From positions 1 to 34,609 of the forward strand of contig JABGSE010000042.1 of NCBI GenBank assembly GCA_018647945.1: 34,609 nucleotides of DNA, written 5' to 3'. Position 1 is the stretch's first letter, and every line of letters starts with the position of its first letter. The position numbers and the translations under genes were made by a program. The notes below the pieces were generated by a model. That model did no database searches and was not told the origin of the DNA. It saw only the letters and a program-made list of their open reading frames with translations. Origin of the DNA: Flavobacteriales bacterium (GTDB lineage Bacteria > Bacteroidota > Bacteroidia > Flavobacteriales > BACL11). This document shows positions 24,503 through 33,355 of this stretch, in pieces.

Positions 24503-24526
24503 TCCACCAAAATGGTGGATTTTTTT
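24503..24526 (+). terminator. Rho-independent terminator of the porX operon
   Basis: A 7-bp GC-containing inverted repeat (24503-24509 with 24513-24519) has a 3-base loop and is followed by T bases at 24520-24526. The T tract runs straight into the -7 box for ffh. Confidence 0.85.
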
Positions 24527-24533
24527 ATTTTTG
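24526..24533 (+). promoter_or_regulatory. -7 promoter box for ffh-folD
   Basis: TATTTTTG matches TAnnTTTG exactly and is followed by C, 25 bases before the ffh ATG. It begins at the last T of the preceding terminator, so the region where a -33 box would fall is inside the terminator hairpin. Confidence 0.5.
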
Positions 24534-24558
24534 CCACATATTAAAGAAACAAATATTT

Positions 24559-25905
24559 ATGTTTGAAAGTTTATCAGAAAAGTTAGAGAAAGCGTTTAAA
24601 ACCCTAAAAGGGAAAGGTAGTATTTCCGAAATAAATGTTGCTCAAACCATGAAAGAAATCCGTAAAGCCTTAATAAAGGCGGATGTGGATTTTAAAACTG
24701 CAAAATCATTTACCGAAAATGTAAGACAAAAAGCATTAGGACAGAAAGTTCTTACTGCTGTAGAACCAGGTCAACTTCTTACCAAAATAATGAAGGATGA
24801 GCTGACCGATTTGATGGGAAGTACTCATTCAGAAATAGATGTTAAGGGTAATCCTGCGGTTGTTTTGGTTGCAGGACTGCAAGGTTCTGGTAAAACTACT
24901 TTTACTGGGAAACTGGCTTTACTTCTAAAAAGTAAACATAATAAACGACCATTGTTGGTAGCTTGTGATGTGTATCGTCCAGCTGCTATAAATCAGATTG
25001 GAGTACTTGCCGAGCAAGTTGGTGTTGAACTTTATAAGGAAGAAGAAAATAAAAATCCTGTTGAGATTGCAAAAAATGCTATAAAACACGCAAAAGCAAA
25101 CGGACACAACGTAGTAATTGTGGATACTGCTGGTAGATTGTCGGTAGACGAGAAAATGATGACAGAAATTGCAGAAGTTAAAAATGCAATAAATCCATCT
25201 GAAATATTATTTGTAGTAGATTCCATGACTGGGCAAGATGCTGTAAATACCGCAAAAGCCTTTAACGATATCCTTAATTTTGATGGAGTTGTGCTTACTA
25301 AATTAGATGGTGATACCAGAGGTGGAGCGGCACTTACTATTCGTTCAGTGGTAGATAAACCAATTAAATTTATTGGTACTTCTGAAAAAATGGATGGACT
25401 AGATATATTCCATCCAGACAGGATGGCTTCTAGAATTTTAGGAATGGGAGATGTTATCTCTTTAGTAGAGAGAGCTCAACAACAATTTGATGAGGAGGAA
25501 GCTAGAAAAATGCAAAAGAAAATTGCAAAGAATACTTTTGGTTTTGATGATTTCCTTACGCAGATTCATCAGATAAAGAAAATGGGTAACATGAAGGATT
25601 TAATGGGAATGATTCCAGGAATGGGGAAAGCAATGAAAGATGTAGATATTGATGATGATGCTTTTAAAGGGATTGAATCGATTATTCATTCTATGACTCT
25701 ACACGAAAGACAAAACCCTTCTGTTTTAAACGGAAGTAGAAAAAAGAGAATTGCTGCAGGAAGTGGAACCTCTGTTCCGGAAGTAAATCAGTTGATAAAA
25801 CAATTTTCTCAAATGGGCAAAATGATGAAGTTGATGCAGGGTGGAGGAGGAAAACAAATGATGCAAATGATGAAAGGTGGAGGAGGAATGCCTGGAATGA
25901 GATAA
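24559..25905 (+). CDS. ffh: Signal recognition particle protein Ffh
   Basis: Ffh is the SRP54 GTPase that, with 4.5S RNA, brings nascent membrane proteins to FtsY. The 448-residue protein has the N domain (1 to about 90, MFESLSEKLEKAFKTLKGKG), the GTPase domain with P-loop GLQGSGKT (106-113), CDVYRPAA, VDTAGRL, TKLDGD and GTSEKMDGLDIFHPDRMASRILGMGD in parts (GTSEKMD, RMASRILGMGD). The methionine-rich M domain ends in a Met/Gly tail (KLMQGGGGKQMMQMMKGGG). All key residues are present. folD starts 7 bases after it. Confidence 0.97.
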   Translation: MFESLSEKLEKAFKTLKGKGSISEINVAQTMKEIRKALIKADVDFKTAKSFTENVRQKALGQKVLTAVEPGQLLTKIMKDELTDLMGSTHSEIDVKGNPAVVLVAGLQGSGKTTFTGKLALLLKSKHNKRPLLVACDVYRPAAINQIGVLAEQVGVELYKEEENKNPVEIAKNAIKHAKANGHNVVIVDTAGRLSVDEKMMTEIAEVKNAINPSEILFVVDSMTGQDAVNTAKAFNDILNFDGVVLTKLDGDTRGGAALTIRSVVDKPIKFIGTSEKMDGLDIFHPDRMASRILGMGDVISLVERAQQQFDEEEARKMQKKIAKNTFGFDDFLTQIHQIKKMGNMKDLMGMIPGMGKAMKDVDIDDDAFKGIESIIHSMTLHERQNPSVLNGSRKKRIAAGSGTSVPEVNQLIKQFSQMGKMMKLMQGGGGKQMMQMMKGGGGMPGMR

Positions 25906-25912
25906 ATGAATT

Positions 25913-26782
25913 ATGATAATTTTAGACGGAAAAAAAACAGCTAACGATATAAAAGAAGAAATTGCATTGGAGGTAACTTCCATTGTATCTTCTGGAGGAA
26001 AAGTACCACATTTATCTGCAATTTTGGTTGGAACTGATGGAGCGAGTGAAACTTATGTAAATGCTAAAGTGAAGGCTTGCGAAAAAGTGGGTTTTAAATC
26101 TACTCTTATTCGCTTATCAGAAGATGTTTCACAGGAAGATTTACTTGCTGAGGTGGAGAAAATTAACAAAAATTCGGATATTGATGGATTGATTGTACAA
26201 CTTCCATTACCTAGTCATGTTGATGAAATGAAAGTTACAGAAGCTATTGATCCTGAAAAAGATGTTGATGGTTTTCACCCTTCTAATATTGGTAGAATGG
26301 TTTTAAATCTACCTACTTATCTCCCTGCAACTCCTGCAGGAATTTTAGAATTACTTAAAAGATACAATGTAGAAACTTCTGGTAAGCATTGTGTAGTTAT
26401 AGGTAGAAGTCATATTGTGGGCTCTCCTATGAGTATCCTTATGGGAAGAAATACTAATCCAGGAAATTGCACTGTTACTCTTACACATAGTAGAACTAAA
26501 AATCTGCAGGAAATAACGAAAACAGCTGATATTTTAATTGTAGCACTTGGTAGGGTCGAATTTATAACTTCCGATATGTTAAAAGACGGAGTTTGCATTA
26601 TTGATGTGGGGATAACAAGAGTAAAATCGGACAAAACAAAAAGTGGTTGGAAACTTTTAGGGGATGTTGATTTTGAAAATGTAAAACATATGTGTTCCTT
26701 TATAACTCCAGTGCCGGGAGGGGTTGGTCCTATGACGATTGCAATGTTATTAAAAAATACACTTCTATCATCTAAAAAATAA
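25913..26782 (+). CDS. folD: Methylenetetrahydrofolate dehydrogenase / cyclohydrolase FolD
   Basis: FolD interconverts 5,10-methylene-THF and 10-formyl-THF for one-carbon metabolism. The 289-residue protein starts [17 protein letters not shown] and shows [17 protein letters not shown] with the catalytic Lys region, [54 protein letters not shown] (nucleotide-binding) and the C-terminal [16 protein letters not shown]. Length and motifs are normal. A few bases separate it from ffh, and it is probably co-transcribed. The cold-shock gene downstream has its own promoter. Confidence 0.97.
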   Translation: MIILDGKKTANDIKEEIALEVTSIVSSGGKVPHLSAILVGTDGASETYVNAKVKACEKVGFKSTLIRLSEDVSQEDLLAEVEKINKNSDIDGLIVQLPLPSHVDEMKVTEAIDPEKDVDGFHPSNIGRMVLNLPTYLPATPAGILELLKRYNVETSGKHCVVIGRSHIVGSPMSILMGRNTNPGNCTVTLTHSRTKNLQEITKTADILIVALGRVEFITSDMLKDGVCIIDVGITRVKSDKTKSGWKLLGDVDFENVKHMCSFITPVPGGVGPMTIAMLLKNTLLSSKK

Positions 26783-26818
26783 ATATTGAATAAAACCCCC
26801 TGTTTAATATATTTATTA

Positions 26819-26826
26819 TATATTTG
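26819..26826 (+). promoter_or_regulatory. -7 promoter box for the cold-shock gene
   Basis: TATATTTG matches TAnnTTTG exactly and is followed by C. Transcription from it would leave a leader of roughly 57 bases before the ATG at 26888, long compared with the other genes here. Confidence 0.55.
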
Positions 26827-26836
26827 CAGATGAAAA

Positions 26837-26854
26837 ATTGGGGTTGTTCCCAAT
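26837..26854 (+). promoter_or_regulatory. Hairpin in the cold-shock gene leader
   Basis: A 6-bp inverted repeat (26837-26842 with 26849-26854) with a 6-base loop lies early in the predicted leader. Cold-shock mRNAs often use leader structure to change translation with temperature, so a regulatory role is possible but unproven. Confidence 0.35.
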
Positions 26855-26887
26855 ACATTAACAAATATAAATTTAAAACAAACAATT

Positions 26888-27085
26888 ATGGAAGGTACAG
26901 TAAAATGGTTCAATTCAACAAAAGGTTACGGATTCATCACAGGTGAGGACGGAACAGATTATTTCGCACATTTTGGAGAAATCGAAATGGATGGATTCAA
27001 AAAATTAGAGGAAAATCAAGCAGTTACTTTTGAAGTAGGTGATGGTGAAAAAGGACCTGTTGCTAAAAATATTAAAGCTGCTTAA
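26888..27085 (+). CDS. cspA: Cold-shock domain protein (CspA family)
   Basis: This 65-residue single OB-fold protein should bind single-stranded RNA or DNA and act as an RNA chaperone. It has MEGTVKWFNSTKGYGFIT, with RNP1 KGYGFI, and YFAHFGEI in place of the usual RNP2 VFVHFS, then AVTFEVGDGEKGPVAKNI. The changed RNP2 keeps Phe and His. It stands alone between folD and a bidirectional terminator and has its own promoter and leader, which fits separate, possibly temperature-dependent control. High expression is likely, as for other Csp genes, but cannot be read from sequence. Confidence 0.94.
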   Translation: MEGTVKWFNSTKGYGFITGEDGTDYFAHFGEIEMDGFKKLEENQAVTFEVGDGEKGPVAKNIKAA

Positions 27086-27120
27086 TTCAGATAAGATATA
27101 ATTTAACAATGAACAAAATG

Positions 27121-27148
27121 AAAACGGACTCTCGAGTCCGTTTTTTTT
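27121..27148. terminator. Bidirectional terminator between cspA and hutI
   Basis: A 6-bp GC-rich stem (27125-27130 with 27135-27140) with loop CTCG is extended by A and T runs to 10 bp. Eight T bases (27141-27148) follow on the plus strand, and A bases at 27121-27124 give a shorter U tract on the minus strand. It serves convergent cspA and hutI and overlaps the hutI stop codon. Confidence 0.88.
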
Positions 27149-28394
27149 ATGCTATTATTTTTCCGTTTAGGATTATTTTGTCAATTACATTTTCTCCGAA
27201 ACTATAAGGTAAATAGGAATAAGAAGGAATTTCTTTTGTAATAAAGAAATTAGCCTTTTTACCAACACAAATACTTCCCATCTCTTTTTCTAGTCCCATT
27301 GCATAAGCAGTGTTTATGGTAGTAGCGTTTATTACTTGTTCGGGAGTCATTTTCAGTTGTATGCATCCTAATGAGGCTACAAAATTCATGTTTCCACTTG
27401 GTGTAGATCCAGGATTATAATCTGTTGCAAGTGCAACTGGGAGTCCTGATTCCATCATTTTTTTTGCGGGACCGTAAGGAATTCCTAAAAAGAAAGAACA
27501 AGAAGGTAAAATAGTTGGCATACATTCTGAGTTTTTTAGTGCCTCATAATCTTCTTCTTTCATTTCCTCCAAATGGTCTACAGATAAAGCTCCTAATTTT
27601 ACGGAAGCTTCCACTCCTCCAATAGAGTTAAATTGGTTTACATGTGTTTTGGCTTGTATTCCTAATTTATTTGCTGCTTCTAATAATCTACAAGTATCTT
27701 CTACTGTAAAATATCTTTTTTCACAAAAAATATCCACATAATCAGCTAATTTCTCTTCTGCAATTTTTGGTAACATTTCGTTAATTACCAAATCCATATA
27801 GCCTTCTTTGTTGTCTTTGTATTCTTTTGGGAGGGCATGGGCTCCTAAAAAAGTAGCTTTTATAGTTACTTCCGTATTTTCTTTTAATCTTTTTATAACA
27901 CGGAGCATTTTTATCTCTGCATCAAGGTTGAGTCCGTATCCACTTTTTATTTCAATGGCTCCGGTTCCCATTTGTATCAGATTGTTTAATCTTTTTAAAG
28001 AGCTTTCGTAAAGTTCATCTTCAGTTGCATTTTGTAATTTTTCTGCAGAGTTTAATATTCCTCCTCCTCTGTTTGCTATTTCTTCATAAGATAGTCCGTT
28101 TATTCTATCTACAAATTCTCCTTCACGGCTGGCTGCAAATACTAAATGTGTATGGCTGTCGCAATATGATGGAAATACCATTCCTCCCTCTGCATCAATA
28201 ATCTCGGTACTGTTCCAGTCACTTATTCCGTTCCAATCCTCCATGCTACCAAAAGAGCTAATTAGTCCATCTTCAATTTCTATAAAAGCATCCTTTATGG
28301 TATTAAGTTGTTTCATCTCTTCCCCCGCAACCCATTTTCTAGGAGTGCTTTCTGTCTGAATTAATTCAGAAATATTTTTAATTACTGTTTTCAT
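27147..28394 (-). CDS. hutI: Imidazolonepropionase
   Basis: HutI hydrolyses 4-imidazolone-5-propionate to N-formimino-glutamate in histidine breakdown. The 415-residue protein is an amidohydrolase with metal motif CDSHTHLVFAASREGEF, IEIKSGYGL, FLGAHALP, KTHVNQFNSIGG, SVDHLEEM and ATDYNPGSTPSGNM (final metal Asp). The start is the ATG at 28394 (MKTVIKN). An in-frame TTG at 28403 would add three residues but lies inside a -7 promoter box, so it cannot be in the transcript. No other hut gene is in the window. Confidence 0.95.
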   Translation of the reverse strand: MKTVIKNISELIQTESTPRKWVAGEEMKQLNTIKDAFIEIEDGLISSFGSMEDWNGISDWNSTEIIDAEGGMVFPSYCDSHTHLVFAASREGEFVDRINGLSYEEIANRGGGILNSAEKLQNATEDELYESSLKRLNNLIQMGTGAIEIKSGYGLNLDAEIKMLRVIKRLKENTEVTIKATFLGAHALPKEYKDNKEGYMDLVINEMLPKIAEEKLADYVDIFCEKRYFTVEDTCRLLEAANKLGIQAKTHVNQFNSIGGVEASVKLGALSVDHLEEMKEEDYEALKNSECMPTILPSCSFFLGIPYGPAKKMMESGLPVALATDYNPGSTPSGNMNFVASLGCIQLKMTPEQVINATTINTAYAMGLEKEMGSICVGKKANFFITKEIPSYSYLPYSFGENVIDKIILNGKIIA

Positions 28395-28400
28395 ATTGGG

Positions 28401-28408
28401 CAAAATTA
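28401..28408 (-). promoter_or_regulatory. -7 promoter box directly before hutI
   Basis: Minus-strand bases TAATTTTG match TAnnTTTG and are followed by CCCAAT and then the ATG. The predicted transcript starts within a few bases of the start codon. The divergent aroC box starts 33 bases away. Confidence 0.55.
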
Positions 28409-28433
28409 CAAAAATTAGGTCAATCTTTATTTA

Positions 28434-28441
28434 TATATTTG
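28434..28441 (+). promoter_or_regulatory. -7 promoter box directly before aroC
   Basis: TATATTTG matches TAnnTTTG exactly and is followed by CCTT and then the aroC ATG at 28446. The predicted transcript has little or no leader. Confidence 0.55.
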
Positions 28442-28445
28442 CCTT

Positions 28446-29519
28446 ATGGGAAATACTTTCGGTAAAATTTTCAGATTAACTACTTTTGGAGAGTCGCATG
28501 GAACTGTAATTGGAGGTATTATTGATGGTTGTCCTGCAGGGTTAGTGCTAGATTTTGATTTAATACAACATCAATTAGATAGAAGAAGACCAGGACAAAG
28601 TAAAATTACTACACAAAGAAAAGAAAGTGATAAAGTGGAGTTTCTTTCCGGGATTTTTGAAGGGAAAACTACTGGAACTCCTATAGGATTTATTATAAAA
28701 AATGAAGATGCAAAAAGTAAGGATTATTCTCATGTAAAAGATACTTTTCGCCCTTCTCATGCCGATTTTACTTATCAGAAAAAATACGGGATAAGAGATT
28801 ATAGAGGAGGAGGAAGGTCTTCTGCTAGGGAAACTGTTAATTGGGTTGTTGCGGGAGCGGTAGCTCAGCAGATTTTATCCTTACAAGGAGTAGAGATAAA
28901 ATCCTTTGTTAGTGCGGTAGGAACTGTGAAACTTAATAACTGCTATAAAGATATGGATTTAACTAAAATTGATAATAATTTGGTTAGATGTCCGGAAGAA
29001 GAAGTGGCTGATAAAATGATTTCTGAAATTGAAAGTACAAGAAAAAATGGAGATACTATTGGAGGGGAAATTACGGTAATAGCTAAGGGAGTTCCTGTTG
29101 GATGGGGAGAAGCTGTTTTTGACAAACTACATGCCGATATAGGGAAATCAATGCTCTCTATTAATGCAGTACACGGATTTAAATTTGGCTTTGGTGGAGT
29201 AGATATTTCAGAAAGTAAAGGAAGTGAGGTGAATGACATTATTGTAGATGAAAAAGGGATAACTAAAACAAACTTTTCTGGGGGAATACAAGGAGGAATA
29301 AGTAACGGAAACGACATTTATGCGGAAGTTTACTTTAAACCAGTGGCTACCATTATGCAAAAACAAAACTCAATAGACAAAGAAGGAAATAGGGTAGAAG
29401 TACAAGGTAAAGGAAGACATGATGCTTGTGTGGTACCAAGGGCAGTGCCAATTGTAGAAAGTATGATGGCTCTTACTTTAGTAGACCATTATTTAATAAG
29501 TAAAACGAATAAAATTTAG
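28446..29519 (+). CDS. aroC: Chorismate synthase
   Basis: AroC makes chorismate from 5-enolpyruvylshikimate-3-phosphate, needing reduced FMN, and so feeds aromatic amino acid, folate and menaquinone synthesis. The 357-residue protein begins [18 protein letters not shown], the first family signature. It also has [58 protein letters not shown] and [18 protein letters not shown]. All are expected. The symporter gene follows after 3 bases, and the predicted mRNA is nearly leaderless. Confidence 0.97.
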   Translation: MGNTFGKIFRLTTFGESHGTVIGGIIDGCPAGLVLDFDLIQHQLDRRRPGQSKITTQRKESDKVEFLSGIFEGKTTGTPIGFIIKNEDAKSKDYSHVKDTFRPSHADFTYQKKYGIRDYRGGGRSSARETVNWVVAGAVAQQILSLQGVEIKSFVSAVGTVKLNNCYKDMDLTKIDNNLVRCPEEEVADKMISEIESTRKNGDTIGGEITVIAKGVPVGWGEAVFDKLHADIGKSMLSINAVHGFKFGFGGVDISESKGSEVNDIIVDEKGITKTNFSGGIQGGISNGNDIYAEVYFKPVATIMQKQNSIDKEGNRVEVQGKGRHDACVVPRAVPIVESMMALTLVDHYLISKTNKI

Positions 29520-29522
29520 AAC

Positions 29523-31013
29523 ATGAAAAAACTAGCACTACACTGGAAAATAATAATTGGAATGGTATTAGGGGTAGTTTACGGCCTTATTGCCTCAAAA
29601 TATGGATGGATAGATTTTTCAGATGATTGGATAAAACCTTGGGGAGTTATCTTTGTTAATCTACTAAAACTAATAGCAGTGCCTTTGGTATTTGCTTCTC
29701 TTATAAAAGGAGTTGCTTCCCTTTCGGATATTTCAAAGTTGAGTAGGATAGGTGGTAAAACCATTGCTATTTATTTAACTTCTACCGTAATAGCGGTTAG
29801 TATTGGTTTGCTACTAGTAAATACGGTAAAACCTGGAGATGGATTTCAGAAAGAAAAAGATAAAATTTTTTTTGTTTCTAGCAATGTGTTGAAAATTGAC
29901 AGTTTAAGTATTGTTAAAAATTCTTTGGTTATTTATGATAGTGAGAATGTTGTCGTTCCAATATCAGATTTTAAAATTAATGAGGCTAACTCAGAAATTG
30001 AAGTGATTAATTCTGCTCTATTTGATACAGAGTTGAGGTTTACTTATAAGATATTCCCAATTAAACAAAATCAAAAACAAAAGGAAGGAACTGATGAAAA
30101 AATAGCTGATGCTGGAAATGTGAAAGATTCAGGGCCACTTCAGTTTTTAATAGATGTAGTTCCTACCAATATTTTTGATGCGGCAGCCGATAACCGAAAT
30201 ATGTTACAAGTTATCTTTTTTGCCATCTTTTTTGGTATTGCAATGGTAATGTTACCAGATGAAAAGACTACTTATGTAAAAGGTTTCTTTGATGGAATAA
30301 ACGATATTATTCTCCAGATTGTAGATATTATAATGATGGCAGCTCCTTATGGTGTGTTTGCACTGCTAGGTGGATTGGTAGTTGAATTTGGAGCAAGTGC
30401 AGATTTGTTTATTGCTCTTGCAAAATATTCTGCTACGGTTATTTTTGGTTTATTACTGATGATTTTTGTAGTTTACCCTATTATACTTAAAATATTTACC
30501 AAAATGAAGTACAAAGATTTCTTTAAAGGGATAATGCCTGCTCAAATGTTGGCTTTCTCTACTTCATCTTCTGCTGCAACACTTCCTGTAACTATGGAAA
30601 GGTGTGAAGATCATTTGGGAGTTTCAGAGGAGGTTTCTTCTTTTGTATTACCTTTAGGTGCTACTATTAATATGGATGGAACTTCTTTATATCAGGCGGT
30701 AGCGGCCGTGTTTATTGCACAGGCCTATGGTATGGATTTAGATATGGGTCAGCAACTTACTATTGTACTTACGGCTACTTTGGCTTCTATTGGAGCTGCA
30801 GCGGTTCCAGGAGCGGGAATGGTAATGTTAGTAATTGTGTTGGGTGCTATTGGAGTTCCTGAAGAAGGATTGGCTCTTATTTTTGGAGTTGATAGAATAT
30901 TAGATATGATGCGAACTGTTGTAAATGTAACAGGAGACGCTACAGTTGCAACAGTAGTTGCTTCTACTGAAGGACAGTTAAGAGAGGTTACTGAGGAAGA
31001 ATTAATGAGTTAA
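29523..31013 (+). CDS. Dicarboxylate/amino acid:cation symporter (DAACS/SLC1 family)
   Basis: This 496-residue transporter should couple Na+ or H+ entry to uptake of glutamate, aspartate or C4-dicarboxylates. Visible are the TM1-TM3 scaffold (KPWGVIFVNLLKLIAVPLVF), the serine-rich HP1 loop STSSSAATLPVT, the TM7 motif NMDGT in GATINMDGTSLYQ, HP2 AAVPGAGMVML and TM8 DRILDMMRTVVNVTGDA. The substrate residue pattern of TM8 (Asp, Arg, Asn, Asp) favours an acidic substrate. Between TM3 (ending VKPG at 102-105) and PLQFLIDVVPTN (from 205) lies a polar insert of about 100 residues, far longer than the equivalent loop in GltPh. It shares TAATG with the next gene. Confidence 0.92.
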   Translation: MKKLALHWKIIIGMVLGVVYGLIASKYGWIDFSDDWIKPWGVIFVNLLKLIAVPLVFASLIKGVASLSDISKLSRIGGKTIAIYLTSTVIAVSIGLLLVNTVKPGDGFQKEKDKIFFVSSNVLKIDSLSIVKNSLVIYDSENVVVPISDFKINEANSEIEVINSALFDTELRFTYKIFPIKQNQKQKEGTDEKIADAGNVKDSGPLQFLIDVVPTNIFDAAADNRNMLQVIFFAIFFGIAMVMLPDEKTTYVKGFFDGINDIILQIVDIIMMAAPYGVFALLGGLVVEFGASADLFIALAKYSATVIFGLLLMIFVVYPIILKIFTKMKYKDFFKGIMPAQMLAFSTSSSAATLPVTMERCEDHLGVSEEVSSFVLPLGATINMDGTSLYQAVAAVFIAQAYGMDLDMGQQLTIVLTATLASIGAAAVPGAGMVMLVIVLGAIGVPEEGLALIFGVDRILDMMRTVVNVTGDATVATVVASTEGQLREVTEEELMS

Positions 31014-32926
31014 TGAAAAAAATTATTTTAATATTTCTGAGTTTTATTGTTTTAAATGCAAACGCTCAGGATTGCTTTGTTCAGAAAAAAAGCTCTCAAA
31101 AGAAAATTGATAAGCTTTATACAAAGCTATCTAAATATTCCTTTTCTGAGGTAAAACAAATCTTACAAAAGATAGAAAATAAAGAAGGGGAAACCTCTCA
31201 AGTATTTGATGTTTATGCCATGATTTATCATCTGAAAAAAGATGTAATTCAATCTCAGAAATACGCAAAGTTATGTCATACATCTTGTCCTGATAGTTTT
31301 GCTGTTTCCAATTACATTCTGGGAGAGTTAAGTTATAAAAGAAAAGATTATTTTAAAGCACTTATCTATTTAAAAAAATCTTTAGAAATCGGGTTGCTTC
31401 CTAGATTTTCTCATAATGCAAAATCCTTGATAGAATCCTCAAAAATCTATTCAGAATTATTGAAGGACACAGTTTCGTACAATCCAGTTTTGGTGAAAGG
31501 TATTTCTACTGAAGAGGATGAGTATTTGCCTCTTATTTCTCCCGATCAGGAATTGGCTTTTTTTACCAGAAGATTTGAAAATAAAACCCATGGCATTCTG
31601 AATAAATATTCTGAAGTATTTGTTTATAGTGAGGGGGGGCTCGGGTCTTTTAATATTGGAAAAGAAATGCCTTTGCCTTTTAACAAAAATTCAAATGAAG
31701 GTGGAGCGACTATTACCATAGATAATAATGTGCTGTATTTTACCATTTGTAGTAAATTCAATTCCGGATATAACAATTGCGATATCTATTATGTGGAAAA
31801 GGTGGATGGTTTTTGGAAGAAGATAAAACCTCTTTCAATTGTAAATCTTCCTAAAAATTGGGAGTCGCAACCTACAGTTTCTTCAGATGGAAATTCCTTA
31901 ATTTTTACTTCCGACAGGAAGGGAGGTTTGGGAGGGACTGATTTATATGTTGTCCGAAAAGATAAATATGGAAAGTGGACAGAACCTAAAAATTTAGGTC
32001 CAAATGTAAACTCCGAATTAAATGAAAAATCTCCTTTCTTACATGTAGATGGCAAAACTTTGTTTTTTGCTTCCGAAAGATTTCCTTCTTTAGGAGGCTA
32101 TGATATATTTACATCAAAATTAAATAAGAAGGGTTTCTGGAAAAAACCAAAAAATGTTGGTTATCCTATAAATACCAAAAATGATGAATTAGGAATGTTT
32201 GTTACTACAGATGGAAAAACGGCCTACTTTTGTTCTAATAAATTAGATGGAGTTGGGGGGTGGGATTTGTATTCCTTTGATTTGTATAAAGAAATTAGAC
32301 CAGAAAGAGTTTTGTTTTTAAAAGGAGAAATAAGAGATGATAATGGAGAATTAATTGATAGTGTAAGTATGCAGTTTAAAAATCTTACTTCAAACGAAAC
32401 TCAGGAAATTTTAGTTGAAAACGGAAAATATGTAAGTGTTATAAATTTAGAAGAAAATGATGACGTATTGATTACTTTTAACAAGAAGGACTATGCTTTT
32501 AATTCCCAGTATATTTCTTCCGAAAATTCAGATTTTACTACTCCTTCAGAATTAAATGTAGATTTTAATAGGATAGAGGATGGTAAATCTTTCAAGTTGA
32601 ACAACATTTATTTTGATACAGATTCTTACGATTTGAATGAGGTGAGTAAAATAATTCTTGCTTCATTTGCAGAATATTTGGACAAGAATTATAGTTTAAC
32701 GCTTTTAATTTCAGGACATACGGATGATGTGGGTGAGGATAAGAAGAATTTATTACTGTCTACACAAAGATCGAAAGCAGTTTACCAATTCTTAATTGAT
32801 CATGGAGTGAAATATTCCAGATTGTCGTTTAAGGGTTTTGGAGAAAATATTCCTGTAGATAAAAATGATACAGAAGAAGGAAGATCAAGAAACAGAAGGA
32901 CTGAATTTACAATAGTTGATAAATGA
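31013..32926 (+). CDS. OmpA-family protein with TPR, beta-propeller and CRD regions (PorE-like architecture)
   Basis: This 637-residue envelope protein has a signal peptide (1-18, ending NANA before Gln), then a helical TPR-like part (about 25-150), a PD40/WD40-type beta-propeller (about 155-435, with SPDQELAFFTRR, SSDGNSLIFTSDRKGG, HVDGKTLFFASER and TTDGKTAYFCSN), a carboxypeptidase-regulatory-like fold (about 440-525) and an OmpA C-terminal domain from about 526. The last has NIYFDTDSYDL, GHTDDVG and GRSRNRRTEF, with Asp and Arg for peptidoglycan binding. The order TPR-propeller-CRD-OmpA is that of the T9SS protein PorE, but such proteins are numerous in Bacteroidota and identity is not proven. 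Confidence 0.85.
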   Translation: MKKIILIFLSFIVLNANAQDCFVQKKSSQKKIDKLYTKLSKYSFSEVKQILQKIENKEGETSQVFDVYAMIYHLKKDVIQSQKYAKLCHTSCPDSFAVSNYILGELSYKRKDYFKALIYLKKSLEIGLLPRFSHNAKSLIESSKIYSELLKDTVSYNPVLVKGISTEEDEYLPLISPDQELAFFTRRFENKTHGILNKYSEVFVYSEGGLGSFNIGKEMPLPFNKNSNEGGATITIDNNVLYFTICSKFNSGYNNCDIYYVEKVDGFWKKIKPLSIVNLPKNWESQPTVSSDGNSLIFTSDRKGGLGGTDLYVVRKDKYGKWTEPKNLGPNVNSELNEKSPFLHVDGKTLFFASERFPSLGGYDIFTSKLNKKGFWKKPKNVGYPINTKNDELGMFVTTDGKTAYFCSNKLDGVGGWDLYSFDLYKEIRPERVLFLKGEIRDDNGELIDSVSMQFKNLTSNETQEILVENGKYVSVINLEENDDVLITFNKKDYAFNSQYISSENSDFTTPSELNVDFNRIEDGKSFKLNNIYFDTDSYDLNEVSKIILASFAEYLDKNYSLTLLISGHTDDVGEDKKNLLLSTQRSKAVYQFLIDHGVKYSRLSFKGFGENIPVDKNDTEEGRSRNRRTEFTIVDK

Positions 32927-32953
32927 AAAAATCCCTTCTTTTGGAAGGGATTT
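32926..32953. terminator. Bidirectional terminator between the OmpA gene and rplS
   Basis: A 10-bp stem (32929-32938 with 32944-32953) with a 5-base loop lies right after the OmpA-gene stop codon. The A run 32926-32931 gives a U tract on the minus strand, making it strongest for rplS. The plus strand has only a short T run. Confidence 0.8.
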
Positions 32954-32976
32954 CTATAGATTTTGTGAGAGAAGGA

Positions 32977-33321
32977 TTATCTTTTTTCCTTAATTCTTGA
33001 AGATTTACCTGTTAATTTTCTTAAGTAGAATATTCTTGCTCTTCTAACTTTACCTTTCTTGTTTACTTCAATTTTATCAATTAGTGGAGAATTGAGTGGA
33101 AAAATTCTTTCTACACCAATTCCAGAAGATATTTTTCTGATTGTAAAAGTTTCGGTAGCTCCTGATCCTCTTTTTTGTATTACAACTCCTTTAAAAAACT
33201 GAATTCTTTCTTTATCGCCTTCAATAATTTTATAATATACTGTTAATGTATCTCCTGCCCCAAATTTAGGTAGGTTACTTACTAAGTTTAATTCCTGAGA
33301 AATTTGTTCTGTTAAGTTCAT
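32977..33321 (-). CDS. rplS: 50S ribosomal protein L19
   Basis: L19 sits at the interface of the ribosomal subunits. The 114-residue protein is of usual length. It has [61 protein letters not shown] in parts ([20 protein letters not shown]), and the basic end [21 protein letters not shown], in parts [13 protein letters not shown]. trmD lies upstream with a 92-base gap that holds a weak promoter-like box, and a terminator follows. Confidence 0.97.
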   Translation of the reverse strand: MNLTEQISQELNLVSNLPKFGAGDTLTVYYKIIEGDKERIQFFKGVVIQKRGSGATETFTIRKISSGIGVERIFPLNSPLIDKIEVNKKGKVRRARIFYLRKLTGKSSRIKEKR

Positions 33322-33355
33322 TTGCTTCTTGATTTTTGTTTTTCGAAATGGTTTG

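Noticed and set aside
25843-25905. Repetitive GGAGGA/ATG-rich DNA at the end of ffh as a simple repeat
   Set aside because: It encodes the ordinary Met/Gly-rich tail of the Ffh M domain.
26410-26913. Antisense open frame across the end of folD and the cspA leader
   Set aside because: It mirrors the coding strand of folD, matches no family by eye and would run through the cspA promoter.
28395-28403. TTG start adding three residues to HutI
   Set aside because: The TTG is part of the -7 box, so it would not be in the mRNA; the ATG at 28394 gives a normal N-terminus.
28943-29317. Antisense open frame inside aroC
   Set aside because: It is a shadow of a fully conserved aroC, with no recognisable product.
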